Shown here in pieces: positions 8,698 through 17,292 of a stretch of 64,000 nt of DNA. The stretch spans positions 1 through 64,000 of the forward strand of contig CAYZNN010000005.1 in the NCBI GenBank assembly GCA_964479665.1, read 5' to 3'. This stretch comes from UBA2287 sp964479665. Its GTDB lineage: Bacteria > Bacteroidota > Bacteroidia > Bacteroidales > Tenuifilaceae. The notes under the pieces were generated by a model. That model saw only the letters and a program-made list of their open reading frames with translations, was not told the origin of the DNA and searched no databases. Each line of letters opens with the position of its first letter. The stretch's first letter is position 1. The translations under genes were made by a program, and so were the position numbers.

Positions 8698-9732
8698 TTA
8701 TGGTATATTAACTAAAAAATTCAGGGTATCAACCCCATCCGCATAATCGGTAAGCGAAGGGTGCTGAGCCCTGCCAAAGGGAACAGCATCCTCTATTAAT
8801 CCACTATTTCCTACAACACACTGTATGAGATTCAAATTACTGTTAATAAATGACTTAATATCAATTGTGTTATTATAAAAGGCATAATGGGTTACACCTA
8901 CCGGACTACCAACCAAATCATTCTGAATAAAAATGCAGAAGCCATTATCGAAATGGGGTATATGGTTCATCAAGTATAAAGCTCGATTATACTCGTAATT
9001 ATTAAAATACTTATTGTGATTTGCAAAGTAGGTATAACTATCGAAATGTGGCAGGAGCTGGGGTAACCGGTAGCCGTTAGGTAAAAGAAGCAGCGAAACA
9101 TTCCGGCAACCCAATCCGAAATGGCTAAAAATATCGTGTGCCAAACAACTCAGTTCCAGATCACTTTCACAGCCATTTAAAACAGCAATGCTACTCCTAT
9201 TCTTCCGAATCAGGTGTGGGTATTTCCCAAAATAGTATTCGAAATATCTCGACGAATTATCGCTTCCTGTTGCAATAACCGCATCGAAAGCAGGTAACTT
9301 TTCATGGCTTAAAATAATTTTTTCTCTAAAGCGAGGCTCAACGCTTTCTAATACACCAATTAAGGCTTTCATTAATCCTCCATCCTTCGAAGAACTTTTT
9401 CCAATTAAAGTGTGTCCACTTATTAGTACGCACAGTAAATCATGAAAACCTACAAAAGGAATGTTCCCTGCCATTACAACTGCTATTCTTTTCGAAATTT
9501 CGTAATGTTCAAGAATTGGGTATTTACTTATCCATGAGTTCAAATTTTCAGTTGATAACCAATTAGTAGCTATTGAAGTTAAGGCTTGCCAACAAAAATC
9601 GGCTGTAAACCACTGATTTTCAATATGGGCATGACGGATAGCATTATTTAAGGGTTCAATTAAAACTTGGTCGCCTTTTGTTATGGCTTTTCCCAATTCT
9701 TCGAATGCATCGATACGTTCCTGAATGCGCAT
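8698..9732 (-). CDS. LuxC-like acyl-CoA reductase
   Basis: A 344-residue member of the LuxC/acyl-CoA reductase family, which reduces acyl-CoA or acyl thioesters to aldehyde with NADPH. Family features are the nucleotide-binding stretch VVMAGNIPFVGFHDLL, the following LISGHTLIGKSSSKD, and a putative catalytic cysteine region LGCRNVSLLLLP. It is shorter than LuxC proper, as is common in Bacteroidota. The gene stands alone, diverging from the permease gene. The physiological substrate is unknown. Confidence 0.75.
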   Translation of the reverse strand: MRIQERIDAFEELGKAITKGDQVLIEPLNNAIRHAHIENQWFTADFCWQALTSIATNWLSTENLNSWISKYPILEHYEISKRIAVVMAGNIPFVGFHDLLCVLISGHTLIGKSSSKDGGLMKALIGVLESVEPRFREKIILSHEKLPAFDAVIATGSDNSSRYFEYYFGKYPHLIRKNRSSIAVLNGCESDLELSCLAHDIFSHFGLGCRNVSLLLLPNGYRLPQLLPHFDSYTYFANHNKYFNNYEYNRALYLMNHIPHFDNGFCIFIQNDLVGSPVGVTHYAFYNNTIDIKSFINSNLNLIQCVVGNSGLIEDAVPFGRAQHPSLTDYADGVDTLNFLVNIP

Positions 9733-9863
9733 AACAACTCAATTGTTTTTACAAAAATAGATGCTTTTCACTTCATCAATGGTATTTGTTTGTATTATTT
9801 AACATGCGCACCTTACAAATAATTTGGTTATTGTTTTACCTTTGGTTGTTTAAATGTAAAATA

Positions 9864-11111
9864 ATGAGAAAGCTTGCATTGTTCGCTGAGAATCTACGCA
9901 TTTCGTTTGGTGCCATTCGTTCCAACCCCCTTCGAACCGTACTTACTATTCTTATAATTGCTTTTGGAATTATGGCTCTTGTAGGCATTTTAACGGCTAT
10001 CGACTCGATTAAAGGGAGCATTAGCAGTGAATTTTCCATGATGGGAGCCAACACTTTTTCAATCCAAAGCAGAGGTATGCGCGTACAAATTGGTGGAAGG
10101 CGATACCGTACACTCAATCATCAACATATCAGTTACCAGCAAGCAAAAGAATTTGTCGACAGGTTTCAATTCCCTGCATCAGTTTCTATTCAGGTTTGGG
10201 CTTCTGGTGCAAGTACAATTAAACACCTATTTAAAAAAACTAACCCCAATGTTGAAGTACATGGTGTAACTGGCACTTACCTTTACACCGCTGGATATGA
10301 AGTTGAAAACGGTAGAACCTTCTCGAGCATGGAAGAGGAGAACGGTTGGGCTGTAGCAATTGTTGGAAAGGAAATAGTTTCGCTGCTTTTCGAAAAAAAT
10401 GAAGATCCTATTGGGAAAGTAATTACCGTTGGAAATGGAAAGTACCGAATTATAGGCGTTTTAAAATCGAAGGGTACCGCATTTGGGGGTGGAGCCGACC
10501 GCTCAGTTCTTATACCTGTTCAAAACGTTGTTACTTTTTTTTCACGACCCAACATGAATTTTACCATTCATGTAAAACCCGTTAACCCACAAATGCTCGA
10601 GTATGCAACTCACGAGGCCGAAGGAGTTTTTCGGTTAGTTCGCAAGTTGAAAGCTACAGACCAAAGCGATTTTAATATTGAGAAAAGCGATTCACTTGCC
10701 CGCATGCTTCTTGACAGTTTGAAGTATGTAACCATGGCTGCCACATTTATTGGAATTATTACTCTTATTGGTGCTGCAGTTGGATTGATGAATATAATGC
10801 TTGTAGCAGTTGCCGAGCGCACACGCGAAATAGGTACTCGTAAGGCAATTGGAGCAACCGCCTCCACAATAAAACAACAATTTCTATTCGAAGCTATTGT
10901 TATTTGCCAATTAGGCGGTGTACTTGGTATTGTTCTGGGCATTTTGGTTGGTAATATAGTGTCGATGATTACTGGGAGCCCATTTTTAATTCCTTGGTAC
11001 TGGATTCTGATGGGTTTGGTTATTTGCTTTGGAGTTGGTTTAGCGTCGGGATATATACCAGCAGTTAAGGCTGCCAAACTCGATCCCATCGAAGCATTGA
11101 GATACGAATAG
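9864..11111 (+). CDS. FtsX/MacB-type ABC transporter permease
   Basis: Permease with one N-terminal membrane helix (around LTILIIAFGIMALVGI), a large periplasmic MacB-PCD-like domain, and three C-terminal helices with the FtsX-domain signature ERTREIGTRKAIGAT and the ending AAKLDPIEALRYE. I chose the ATG at 9864 (415 aa): an in-frame ATG at 9786 would add 26 hydrophobic, non-family residues. No ATPase gene is adjacent, so its partner must be encoded elsewhere. MacB-type proteins act as mechanotransmission systems for lipoprotein, peptide or drug export; the substrate is unknown. Confidence 0.88.
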   Translation: MRKLALFAENLRISFGAIRSNPLRTVLTILIIAFGIMALVGILTAIDSIKGSISSEFSMMGANTFSIQSRGMRVQIGGRRYRTLNHQHISYQQAKEFVDRFQFPASVSIQVWASGASTIKHLFKKTNPNVEVHGVTGTYLYTAGYEVENGRTFSSMEEENGWAVAIVGKEIVSLLFEKNEDPIGKVITVGNGKYRIIGVLKSKGTAFGGGADRSVLIPVQNVVTFFSRPNMNFTIHVKPVNPQMLEYATHEAEGVFRLVRKLKATDQSDFNIEKSDSLARMLLDSLKYVTMAATFIGIITLIGAAVGLMNIMLVAVAERTREIGTRKAIGATASTIKQQFLFEAIVICQLGGVLGIVLGILVGNIVSMITGSPFLIPWYWILMGLVICFGVGLASGYIPAVKAAKLDPIEALRYE

Positions 11112-11148
11112 ATTTTTCCGTTTAGCTTCCCAACAAAACCAATAATCC

Positions 11149-11853
11149 ATGGCAACCTATGTAGTTGGCGATGTTCACGGATGCTACGAAACGTTAAAAT
11201 TTTTAGTTGAAGAAAAATTCGGTTTATCGAAAACCGATAGCCTATACCTTTTAGGCGACTATATCGATCGTGGTCCAAAGAGCTGCGAAACGGTTGATTA
11301 CCTTATTAATCTTTTGGAAAAGGGTTACCAAGTTTTTCCGCTTCGCGGAAATCACGAGCAAATGCTGCTCGACTCAATTAACGACCTTTACGCTTTTAAA
11401 CTTTGGAAAATGAACGCTGGCGATGTAACGTTACATTCCTACAGCAATGTGATTGGCAACTCCTTTTCGTTTCCCAATGGCATTCCAACAAGTCATATCG
11501 ATTTTTTCAATAGTATTCCCGAATTCAAGGTTATTTCGGATCGGTATATTCTAGTTCACGGAGCTATAAACTACGCTGCAAGTGACCCTTTTGCCGACAA
11601 AGAATCAATGCTTTGGTCGCGTTCAACTCCAGCACCCGATTATTTTATGCCAAACAAAGTGATTCTTTACGGGCACACTCCAGTGCCAATTGATACTATA
11701 CAACGAATTATCGAAACGCCTTTGGCACGTACCATCCCACTCGATGCGGGTTGCGTTTACAAAACAATTGGATTAGGAAATTTAGCAGCACTCGAACTCG
11801 AAACGCAAAAACTTTTCTGGGTTAACCGTATTGATGAAGGATTTAGCAGGTAG
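11149..11853 (+). CDS. PPP-family serine/threonine phosphatase (ApaH/PrpE-like metallophosphoesterase)
   Basis: A 234-residue cytoplasmic phosphoesterase. The PPP motifs are in order: GDVHGCYETL (GDxHG), LGDYIDRGP (GDxxDRG), LRGNHEQML (GNHE), LVHGA and YGHTP. These coordinate the two metals of bacterial protein phosphatases and diadenosine tetraphosphatases. Length and motif spacing fit bacterial PPP phosphatases; the substrate (phosphoprotein or Ap4A-like nucleotide) is not decided by sequence. It starts 37 bp after the permease stop and may be cotranscribed with it. Confidence 0.9.
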   Translation: MATYVVGDVHGCYETLKFLVEEKFGLSKTDSLYLLGDYIDRGPKSCETVDYLINLLEKGYQVFPLRGNHEQMLLDSINDLYAFKLWKMNAGDVTLHSYSNVIGNSFSFPNGIPTSHIDFFNSIPEFKVISDRYILVHGAINYAASDPFADKESMLWSRSTPAPDYFMPNKVILYGHTPVPIDTIQRIIETPLARTIPLDAGCVYKTIGLGNLAALELETQKLFWVNRIDEGFSR

Positions 11854-11865
11854 GAGGTTGTGGGT

Positions 11866-12070
11866 AGCATGCCTGAGGCTCCCGAAGGGTCGGTTATCAG
11901 TTCTTAGTTGTCGGTTATCGGTTTTCTGTTCAGTTGTTTTATTGTTCATTTGTTTGTTGATAGTTGATAGTTGTTGGTATTATACACATCACTTCGGACT
12001 TCAATAACCCCTGCCTAGCCCTGCCTGCCGGCAGGCAGGCGGCAGGCAGGCAATAACTCAATAACCCAAT
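11866..12070. repeat. Dispersed intergenic repeat, copy A1
   Basis: Non-coding block between convergent genes, made of phrases such as ggctcccgaagggtcggtta, repeated gttgatagttgatagttg, ggtattatacacatcacttc, and a 20-bp perfect palindrome CCTGCCTGCCGGCAGGCAGG at 12020-12039. Related text occurs at 26.44-26.64 kb (reverse orientation), 37.7-37.9 kb and 52.0-52.1 kb. Confidence 0.85.
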
Positions 12071-12080
12071 AACCTAAACA

Positions 12081-14030
12081 TCAATCACTCCACTTCTCCA
12101 ACATAACATCGCCATATTCTGTCATATTGCCTTTTCTCTTTAGATACTCGGATGCTGCTTGCGAAAGGTGCAACTTTGGGGCTAGGATATCGAATTCCTC
12201 TTGCGAAATCATTTGGCGTTGAAGCATTATACGTGCTATGCGTAAATGGTTTTCGAAGAGAAAGGGGGTTAAATTGCCATCGGCATCTACACTCGAATGA
12301 ATGCTTTTGGGTCGGGGTACAACGCTTGTTAAAAAGAGCGCTTCGTTAAGGGTTAAATCGCTGGGTAACTTATCGAAATAGAACCTGCAGGCCTCATTAA
12401 CTCCATAAACATTAGGCCCCCATTCAATTAGATTAAAGTAAATTTCGAGTATTCGACCCTTCGGCACCAAGCGTTGCGTTTCGATGAGCCAAACTATTAG
12501 AGCCTCCTCGGCTTTACGCATAATATTTTTGCTTCTGTTCAAATAAACATTCTTAACCAGCTGTTGAGTTATGGTGCTGCCGCCCCGGACAAAACGTTTT
12601 TTTGTAAGGTTTTGAACCATTGCATAGCGAATACCATCGAAATCGAACCCTTTGTGAAAAAAGAACCCGCCATCCTCAGAGGTTACCAATGCATTAATTA
12701 GATATGGCGAAATGGAATGCAAGCGAGCAAAGCTCTCTTTGGTGCTATCGATTGCTATTTCCCTAATGGCTATGCCATTTTCGTAGGCAATAAAGGTAAA
12801 TGTGTCGTTCAGAGCGTAAAAGTTTTCGGCACCTAATGCATTAATGCCAAAATTATGCGTATGCAAATTTATATCGAATTTGAGGCTGTCGGGGTTTGCC
12901 AAATCGAGGTCGACAAACAGGTCGAACTCCATTTCTCCCTTAACACGAACACCCTGCAATGTATTAAAAAGCCCACGCGGTAACGATTCGAAAAGGCTCG
13001 ATGCTAAAAACCTTCGGTTTTCGCTTTTTACTATTGCTCTTGGTTTTCTCTTGTTCGTAAGAACAATTGATATGGGTAGTTTAAAGGAATTTAAGTTAAA
13101 ATACGAAAGCGAATCGATGGTAATATATTGGTTCGATAGTCCAACGCCCAGCTTAAGAGAGGCATTATCTACAACTACAGTTTTATCGGACAAGTGTCGA
13201 TGGTCAATTTCCAGGCCGAATATCCCCGACGATACGGTTAAGCTCACACTGTCGGCATGAAGCTTGTTTCCCTTTAATGCAAATTGAAGCGAATCGAATT
13301 GGAACTGTAAATCGTACATATTTTCAATAAGGGGTAATTTCACTTTACCAATTTCGCTTCCCCTTATCGAAACATCAAAATAATTGGATGCTTTAATGGC
13401 ATTGCCATTTATGTTAAGAATTTTTGAATGGTTATTCTCTGTTATACTTAATGTCGATTTGAACAACCCTTTTTCACTCAAAAAAAAGGGCGTTTCGATG
13501 CGGAGTGTGTATTCGTCTTTTGAAAACTTAATTAAAAGATTCTTCACTTCAATTTCAGCGGTCGATACTCCAATAAACCCTTTTATTGCTCTACTTACTT
13601 TTCGGGTTTGAATCAACTCTTTCAATTGATGTTCTGGCGTACTACCAAGCGAGTCGGATTTTCCAATTGAATTTGCAGCAACCGACCCAACGCTAATAAT
13701 TAGTGTATCAAGCTGTATTCTTTTGGGATTAGCTTTTAAGCGAAGTAAATCCCAAAACGAAAGTTTTACATTTACTTTCCCAACACTTAGGGTCTTTAGG
13801 CTATCGTTGGAACTTACAGAAAGGTTCGTAACGTACAAATTTCTAACTCTTTTAAAACCAAGATATTTATAGTGAATTGAGTAGCCAGTTGATGAATCAA
13901 TGGCCGAAATTTTACGATTGGCAAACAGCCGAAGCAATGGGTTACGAACTAAAAAGAGAACAGCAGAAACTCCAATTGCTGCTATTATAATGATAATTAA
14001 CAGTTTACGCGTATTATTGCCAGAATGCAT
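12081..14030 (-). CDS. GT51 peptidoglycan glycosyltransferase with AsmA-like N-terminal region
   Basis: A 649-residue protein that should polymerise lipid II. One N-terminal membrane helix (about residues 9-27) is followed by roughly 400 residues of beta-rich AsmA-like sequence. The GT51 domain occupies about 430-610, with catalytic E452 in TSEDGGFFFHKG, then RGGSTITQQLVKN, and YFNLIEWGPNVYGV. There is no transpeptidase domain, so it is monofunctional like MtgA but far longer. The extended periplasmic region before the enzyme is the odd part; it may be a scaffold or partner-binding region. The gene converges on the phosphatase across repeat A1. Confidence 0.88.
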   Translation of the reverse strand: MHSGNNTRKLLIIIIIAAIGVSAVLFLVRNPLLRLFANRKISAIDSSTGYSIHYKYLGFKRVRNLYVTNLSVSSNDSLKTLSVGKVNVKLSFWDLLRLKANPKRIQLDTLIISVGSVAANSIGKSDSLGSTPEHQLKELIQTRKVSRAIKGFIGVSTAEIEVKNLLIKFSKDEYTLRIETPFFLSEKGLFKSTLSITENNHSKILNINGNAIKASNYFDVSIRGSEIGKVKLPLIENMYDLQFQFDSLQFALKGNKLHADSVSLTVSSGIFGLEIDHRHLSDKTVVVDNASLKLGVGLSNQYITIDSLSYFNLNSFKLPISIVLTNKRKPRAIVKSENRRFLASSLFESLPRGLFNTLQGVRVKGEMEFDLFVDLDLANPDSLKFDINLHTHNFGINALGAENFYALNDTFTFIAYENGIAIREIAIDSTKESFARLHSISPYLINALVTSEDGGFFFHKGFDFDGIRYAMVQNLTKKRFVRGGSTITQQLVKNVYLNRSKNIMRKAEEALIVWLIETQRLVPKGRILEIYFNLIEWGPNVYGVNEACRFYFDKLPSDLTLNEALFLTSVVPRPKSIHSSVDADGNLTPFLFENHLRIARIMLQRQMISQEEFDILAPKLHLSQAASEYLKRKGNMTEYGDVMLEKWSD

Positions 14031-14075
14031 TTAAATTGAAATTTACTGGCAAAATTACAGAAATAAAGCCAAATT

Positions 14076-14110
14076 GAAACCCCCATTTTTTCGGGTAGAA
14101 TGGGGGTTTC
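14076..14110 (-). terminator. Hairpin terminator after the NifX-like gene
   Basis: Perfect 12-bp arms GAAACCCCCATT (14076-14087) and AATGGGGGTTTC (14099-14110) lie between the NifX-like stop and the GT51 start. The T-tract is weak, so factor-independent termination is likely but not certain. Confidence 0.65.
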
Positions 14111-14132
14111 AATAATTTCACTTTTCAGCTTT

Positions 14133-14522
14133 TTAATGGTTGCACTGATGCCCATGCCCACCGCCATGATGCTGTTCGTGCGCTGCGCAACTCTTGCCAC
14201 TATCGGCAATTGCTCCGCTAATGAATTGTTTAACTACCTCGTCGGCAGTGCCTGAGCAACCCCTTACAACTTCAATTCCGTAGCTGTTAAGAACATTAAT
14301 GGCTCCACCGCCAATTCCACCGGCAAGCATTACAGTTACGCCTTTTTGCGCAAGTACAGCTGCAATATTCGACTTGCATCCGCAACCCTGCGGCGAATCG
14401 AGTTTTTCGAAACCTGTAATCTCATTACTTTCGGAAACTGTGTAAACACCATAAAACTCGCAATGTCCAAAGTGGCCATCAATTTGTTTGTTTGCGGTAA
14501 TTGGTACTGCTATCTTTCTCAC
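14133..14522 (-). CDS. NifX/NifB-type dinitrogenase cofactor-binding-like protein with His-rich tail
   Basis: A 129-residue member of the NifX/MTH1175 family (dinitrogenase iron-molybdenum cofactor biosynthesis fold), starting RKIAVPITANKQIDGHFGHC, with the conserved AGGIGGGAINVL loop near residue 70. Cysteines occur in CGCKSN and in the tail. The last 20 residues are rich in histidine (AAHEQHHGGGHGHQCNH), which suggests metal binding or delivery. No nif genes are nearby, so nitrogen fixation is not implied. It sits 27 bp downstream of a DUF134 gene, a pairing that is common for this family. Confidence 0.88.
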   Translation of the reverse strand: MRKIAVPITANKQIDGHFGHCEFYGVYTVSESNEITGFEKLDSPQGCGCKSNIAAVLAQKGVTVMLAGGIGGGAINVLNSYGIEVVRGCSGTADEVVKQFISGAIADSGKSCAAHEQHHGGGHGHQCNH

Positions 14523-14549
14523 ATTCTATTATTTAAGTAAAACAAAGGT

Positions 14550-14966
14550 TTAACTTCTATTTGTATTTATCGATTCCAATTCGTCGGGACTATAATGGTT
14601 ACAACCCTCACATTTTTTATGATTCTCGCAGCCATTAACTAATTTAAAGCACCGCTTGCAACGATACCAATCTTTATAGTACACATAATTTCCGCCTTCA
14701 ATTTCAATGGGTTTCCCCTCTGCAAAGGCTAAAGCAATTGTTTTCAGTGCTCTGTTGTATATACGGGTAAAGGTAGGACGCAATACGTTCATTCTGTTTG
14801 CAGCATCGTCCTGCATTAGCATTTCATAGTTAATTAGCCTGAAACTTTCGTACTCCTCGAGCGACAAGCGAACACCTACCGAACTGGAGTTTGCTATACC
14901 AAAGGGTCTATAACCCTTCATAATTGGTGGGTTTGTAAGAGTTCGGCACTTAAAAGGTCGTGGCAT
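14550..14966 (-). CDS. DUF134 family predicted DNA-binding protein
   Basis: A 138-residue DUF134 protein: the start MPRPFKCRTLTNPP, the segment LSLEEYESFRLINYEMLMQDDAA and the sigma-70-region-4-like helix-turn-helix ANRMNVLRPTFTRIYNRALKTIA match the family. A cysteine-rich tail (CKRCF, CENHKKCEGC) could hold zinc or Fe-S. It precedes the NifX-like gene by 27 bp in the same operon. A role as a metal or redox-responsive regulator is inferred from family context and not from sequence proof. Confidence 0.85.
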   Translation of the reverse strand: MPRPFKCRTLTNPPIMKGYRPFGIANSSSVGVRLSLEEYESFRLINYEMLMQDDAANRMNVLRPTFTRIYNRALKTIALAFAEGKPIEIEGGNYVYYKDWYRCKRCFKLVNGCENHKKCEGCNHYSPDELESINTNRS

Positions 14967-15081
14967 CTAATAAATAATATATATAAGTGCAAAATTAATG
15001 AACCTACGTTCATAATTATTATTTTGGTCATTATTTCTTTGGATAAAATTTTTAGTGAATATTTGTAAGAAAGAATAGTTT

Positions 15082-16164
15082 ATGAGATACCTTGCCTTCC
15101 CTAGCCGATACAAATTAGCGGGAAATCAAATACTTAAAATAGAATTGGCCGCCAATTCGTTAAATCAAAAATTAATTAATATTGATGTTAACCAACTCAA
15201 CATTTCGAATTACAATAAGCGCTACCTGAACGATTATATTAAGAAACTAACATTTTACCTGCCATTATACTCGCAATTAATGGCTAAAGCCATTGAGAAT
15301 TTAAAGTGTTCTGTTGAAGAGGCTATTTTTGTCGATTACGGTGGCGGAACCGGCTTACTATCGGCATTTGCCAGAGAGGTTGGCTTTAAAACCGTAATTT
15401 ATAACGACATATATGACGTTTCGGTTTCCGATGCTGCAATAATTCTAAAAAATATTGGTATAACTATCGATCATTTTGTTTGTGGCAACATTGAAACATT
15501 AAAAGATTTCACTGATCGTAACAGCATATCTCCCAGCATTCTGTGTTCCATGGATGTACTTGAGCACATTTACAATGTAAATGATTGGTACAGCAGGGCT
15601 ATGCAAATAAATGGTAGTTTCGCAATTGTTTTTACAACTAGTGCCAATTCGCATAATCCTATTGTTTCGAGACGACTTAAAAAATTGCACAACCGAGCTG
15701 AGTATATTGGCAGAGAAAAGCATTTAGGATGGAAGGAACGTGACTTGGAACGACCATTTCTAGAAGTTCGACGATTAATGATTTTTGAATATTCACAAGG
15801 TTTATCAAAATTGGAAATAGACCATTTGGCAAAGGCAACAAGGGGTCAAATGCAAGGCGACATTCAAAAATCGATAGATGAATATCTTGAAAAAGGAGCC
15901 ATATCATTCACAAATCCCCACCCTACCAATACATGCGATCCCTACACAGGAAACTGGGTTGAGAATTTGATTAATACGGATCAATTAAAAAATCAACTCA
16001 AAGAATTAGGATTTGAAGTAAAATTTGAGAACAACTTTTACTCCTATTCTAAAAATTTAATGGTCAACCTAATAAAATGGGTTCTTAATTTAAAAATGGC
16101 GTTAATAGGAAGAAGGTTCCTTTTCATTTCGCCATCGTACACCCTAATAGCATCCAAAAACTAA
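15082..16164 (+). CDS. Class I SAM-dependent methyltransferase
   Basis: A 360-residue cytoplasmic protein. Motif I is VDYGGGTGLLSAFA (about residues 94-107), and a later acidic/LEH segment CSMDVLEHIYN fits a class I methyltransferase fold. No substrate-specific features are recognised. It is a single gene flanked by a divergent DUF134 operon and a convergent efflux operon, 5 bp from the permease stop. Confidence 0.75.
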   Translation: MRYLAFPSRYKLAGNQILKIELAANSLNQKLINIDVNQLNISNYNKRYLNDYIKKLTFYLPLYSQLMAKAIENLKCSVEEAIFVDYGGGTGLLSAFAREVGFKTVIYNDIYDVSVSDAAIILKNIGITIDHFVCGNIETLKDFTDRNSISPSILCSMDVLEHIYNVNDWYSRAMQINGSFAIVFTTSANSHNPIVSRRLKKLHNRAEYIGREKHLGWKERDLERPFLEVRRLMIFEYSQGLSKLEIDHLAKATRGQMQGDIQKSIDEYLEKGAISFTNPHPTNTCDPYTGNWVENLINTDQLKNQLKELGFEVKFENNFYSYSKNLMVNLIKWVLNLKMALIGRRFLFISPSYTLIASKN

Positions 16165-16169
16165 TTAAA

Positions 16170-17285
16170 CTATACCGTTTTCCTTAACCTGCCAATGGCA
16201 AGTGTTAACGCTGTTATGGCCAATACCGAAATTGCCATAAATTCCGTTGCAATCTCCTTAAAGTGAGCACCTTTTACAAGAATCATCCTAATTACTCGCA
16301 TAAAATAGTACAATGGGTTTAACCTGTTGAATTGCTGTGCCCAATTGGGCATGCTCTCGGTAGGTGTAAAAATGCCGCTCATTAGAATAAAAACAACTGC
16401 AAAGAAAAAAGCCATAAACATTACCTGCTGCTGCGAAGCTGCAAGAATGGACATGTAAAGTCCTACGCTTAATGCCACTAACAAATAAATGGCGGCAAAG
16501 CCGAAAAGAGTAAGCAAACTGCCTTCAATAGGAATATCGAAAATGAGTTTGCCTATGGTTAGCCCAAAACCCAGTTCAACTAACCCAATAATCCAAAACG
16601 GAATAAGTTTTCCAATTATAAACTCGTATTTTTTTATGGGTGTAACATTAATTTGCTCAATGGTACCCATCTCCTTTTCGCGAACCAAGTTTATTGCGGT
16701 AAGGAACATGCCAATAATGGTAACAAGTATTACCAGAATTCCGGGAACCATAAAGTGCGAATAGTTAAGTTGCGGATTGTACCAATACCGAGGTATGGTT
16801 TTTATTACACTTGGAACTGAAGCCGACATATCGATTACACTAATGCCTAAACTACCCGAATACTGCGAAACTATTGAGGATGTGTAAACATTAATTAATC
16901 CGGCTGCCGTAGCATTTATGGCATTAACAAGCAGCTGTACTTCCGTAGTTTGCCCTGTAGCCAACGAAAGCGAAAAGGTATTAGGAACCACAAGAATTGC
17001 ATCGACCTCACCGCTGTTTATCCACTCTATTGTTTTTTCGACCGATTGGTTTGAGTGGGTTAACTTGTAAAAAGGCGATCCCTCGAATCGAGAAATGAGC
17101 TGGCGCGATTGTACGCTTCTGTCGGCATCAACAATGGCCATTTTTATACTCTTCATCTCCATGGTTGCCGCATTGGCCAATACAAGAAGCTGTATAATGG
17201 GAACTATAAATATTACAGGAAGCATAGTTCGATTCCTGAAAATTTGAAGGAACTCCTTCTGTATTAAATAAATTATTGTTCGCAT
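16170..17285 (-). CDS. ABC-2 type transporter permease (YbhR-like)
   Basis: Second of two ABC-2 permeases in the efflux operon. It has an N-terminal helix, a large extracytoplasmic domain (from about residue 45 to 170) and five C-terminal helices. Family text is VREKEMGTIEQINVTP in the cytoplasmic loop and the late FTPTESMPNWAQ segment. I chose ATG 17285 (371 aa): the only longer start is a TTG at 17300 that would overlap the upstream gene. The spacing from the upstream stop is then 7 bp. With its paralogue it should form the membrane pore driven by the two ATPases. Confidence 0.9.
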   Translation of the reverse strand: MRTIIYLIQKEFLQIFRNRTMLPVIFIVPIIQLLVLANAATMEMKSIKMAIVDADRSVQSRQLISRFEGSPFYKLTHSNQSVEKTIEWINSGEVDAILVVPNTFSLSLATGQTTEVQLLVNAINATAAGLINVYTSSIVSQYSGSLGISVIDMSASVPSVIKTIPRYWYNPQLNYSHFMVPGILVILVTIIGMFLTAINLVREKEMGTIEQINVTPIKKYEFIIGKLIPFWIIGLVELGFGLTIGKLIFDIPIEGSLLTLFGFAAIYLLVALSVGLYMSILAASQQQVMFMAFFFAVVFILMSGIFTPTESMPNWAQQFNRLNPLYYFMRVIRMILVKGAHFKEIATEFMAISVLAITALTLAIGRLRKTV

Positions 17286-17292
17286 GGTTCTT

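Noticed and set aside
9786..9863. A longer start for the FtsX-type permease
   Set aside because: The extra residues are hydrophobic but not family-like, and the internal ATG at 9864 gives a standard N-terminus.
12015..12055. Possible CRISPR-like or tandem repeat in the CCTGCC/GGCAGG block
   Set aside because: It is one palindrome with short GGCAGG iterations and no spacers, and belongs to the dispersed repeat family A.
14133..14522. Nitrogen fixation function for the NifX-like gene
   Set aside because: No nifHDK or other nif genes are seen, and the family is broad, so only cofactor or metal binding can be inferred.
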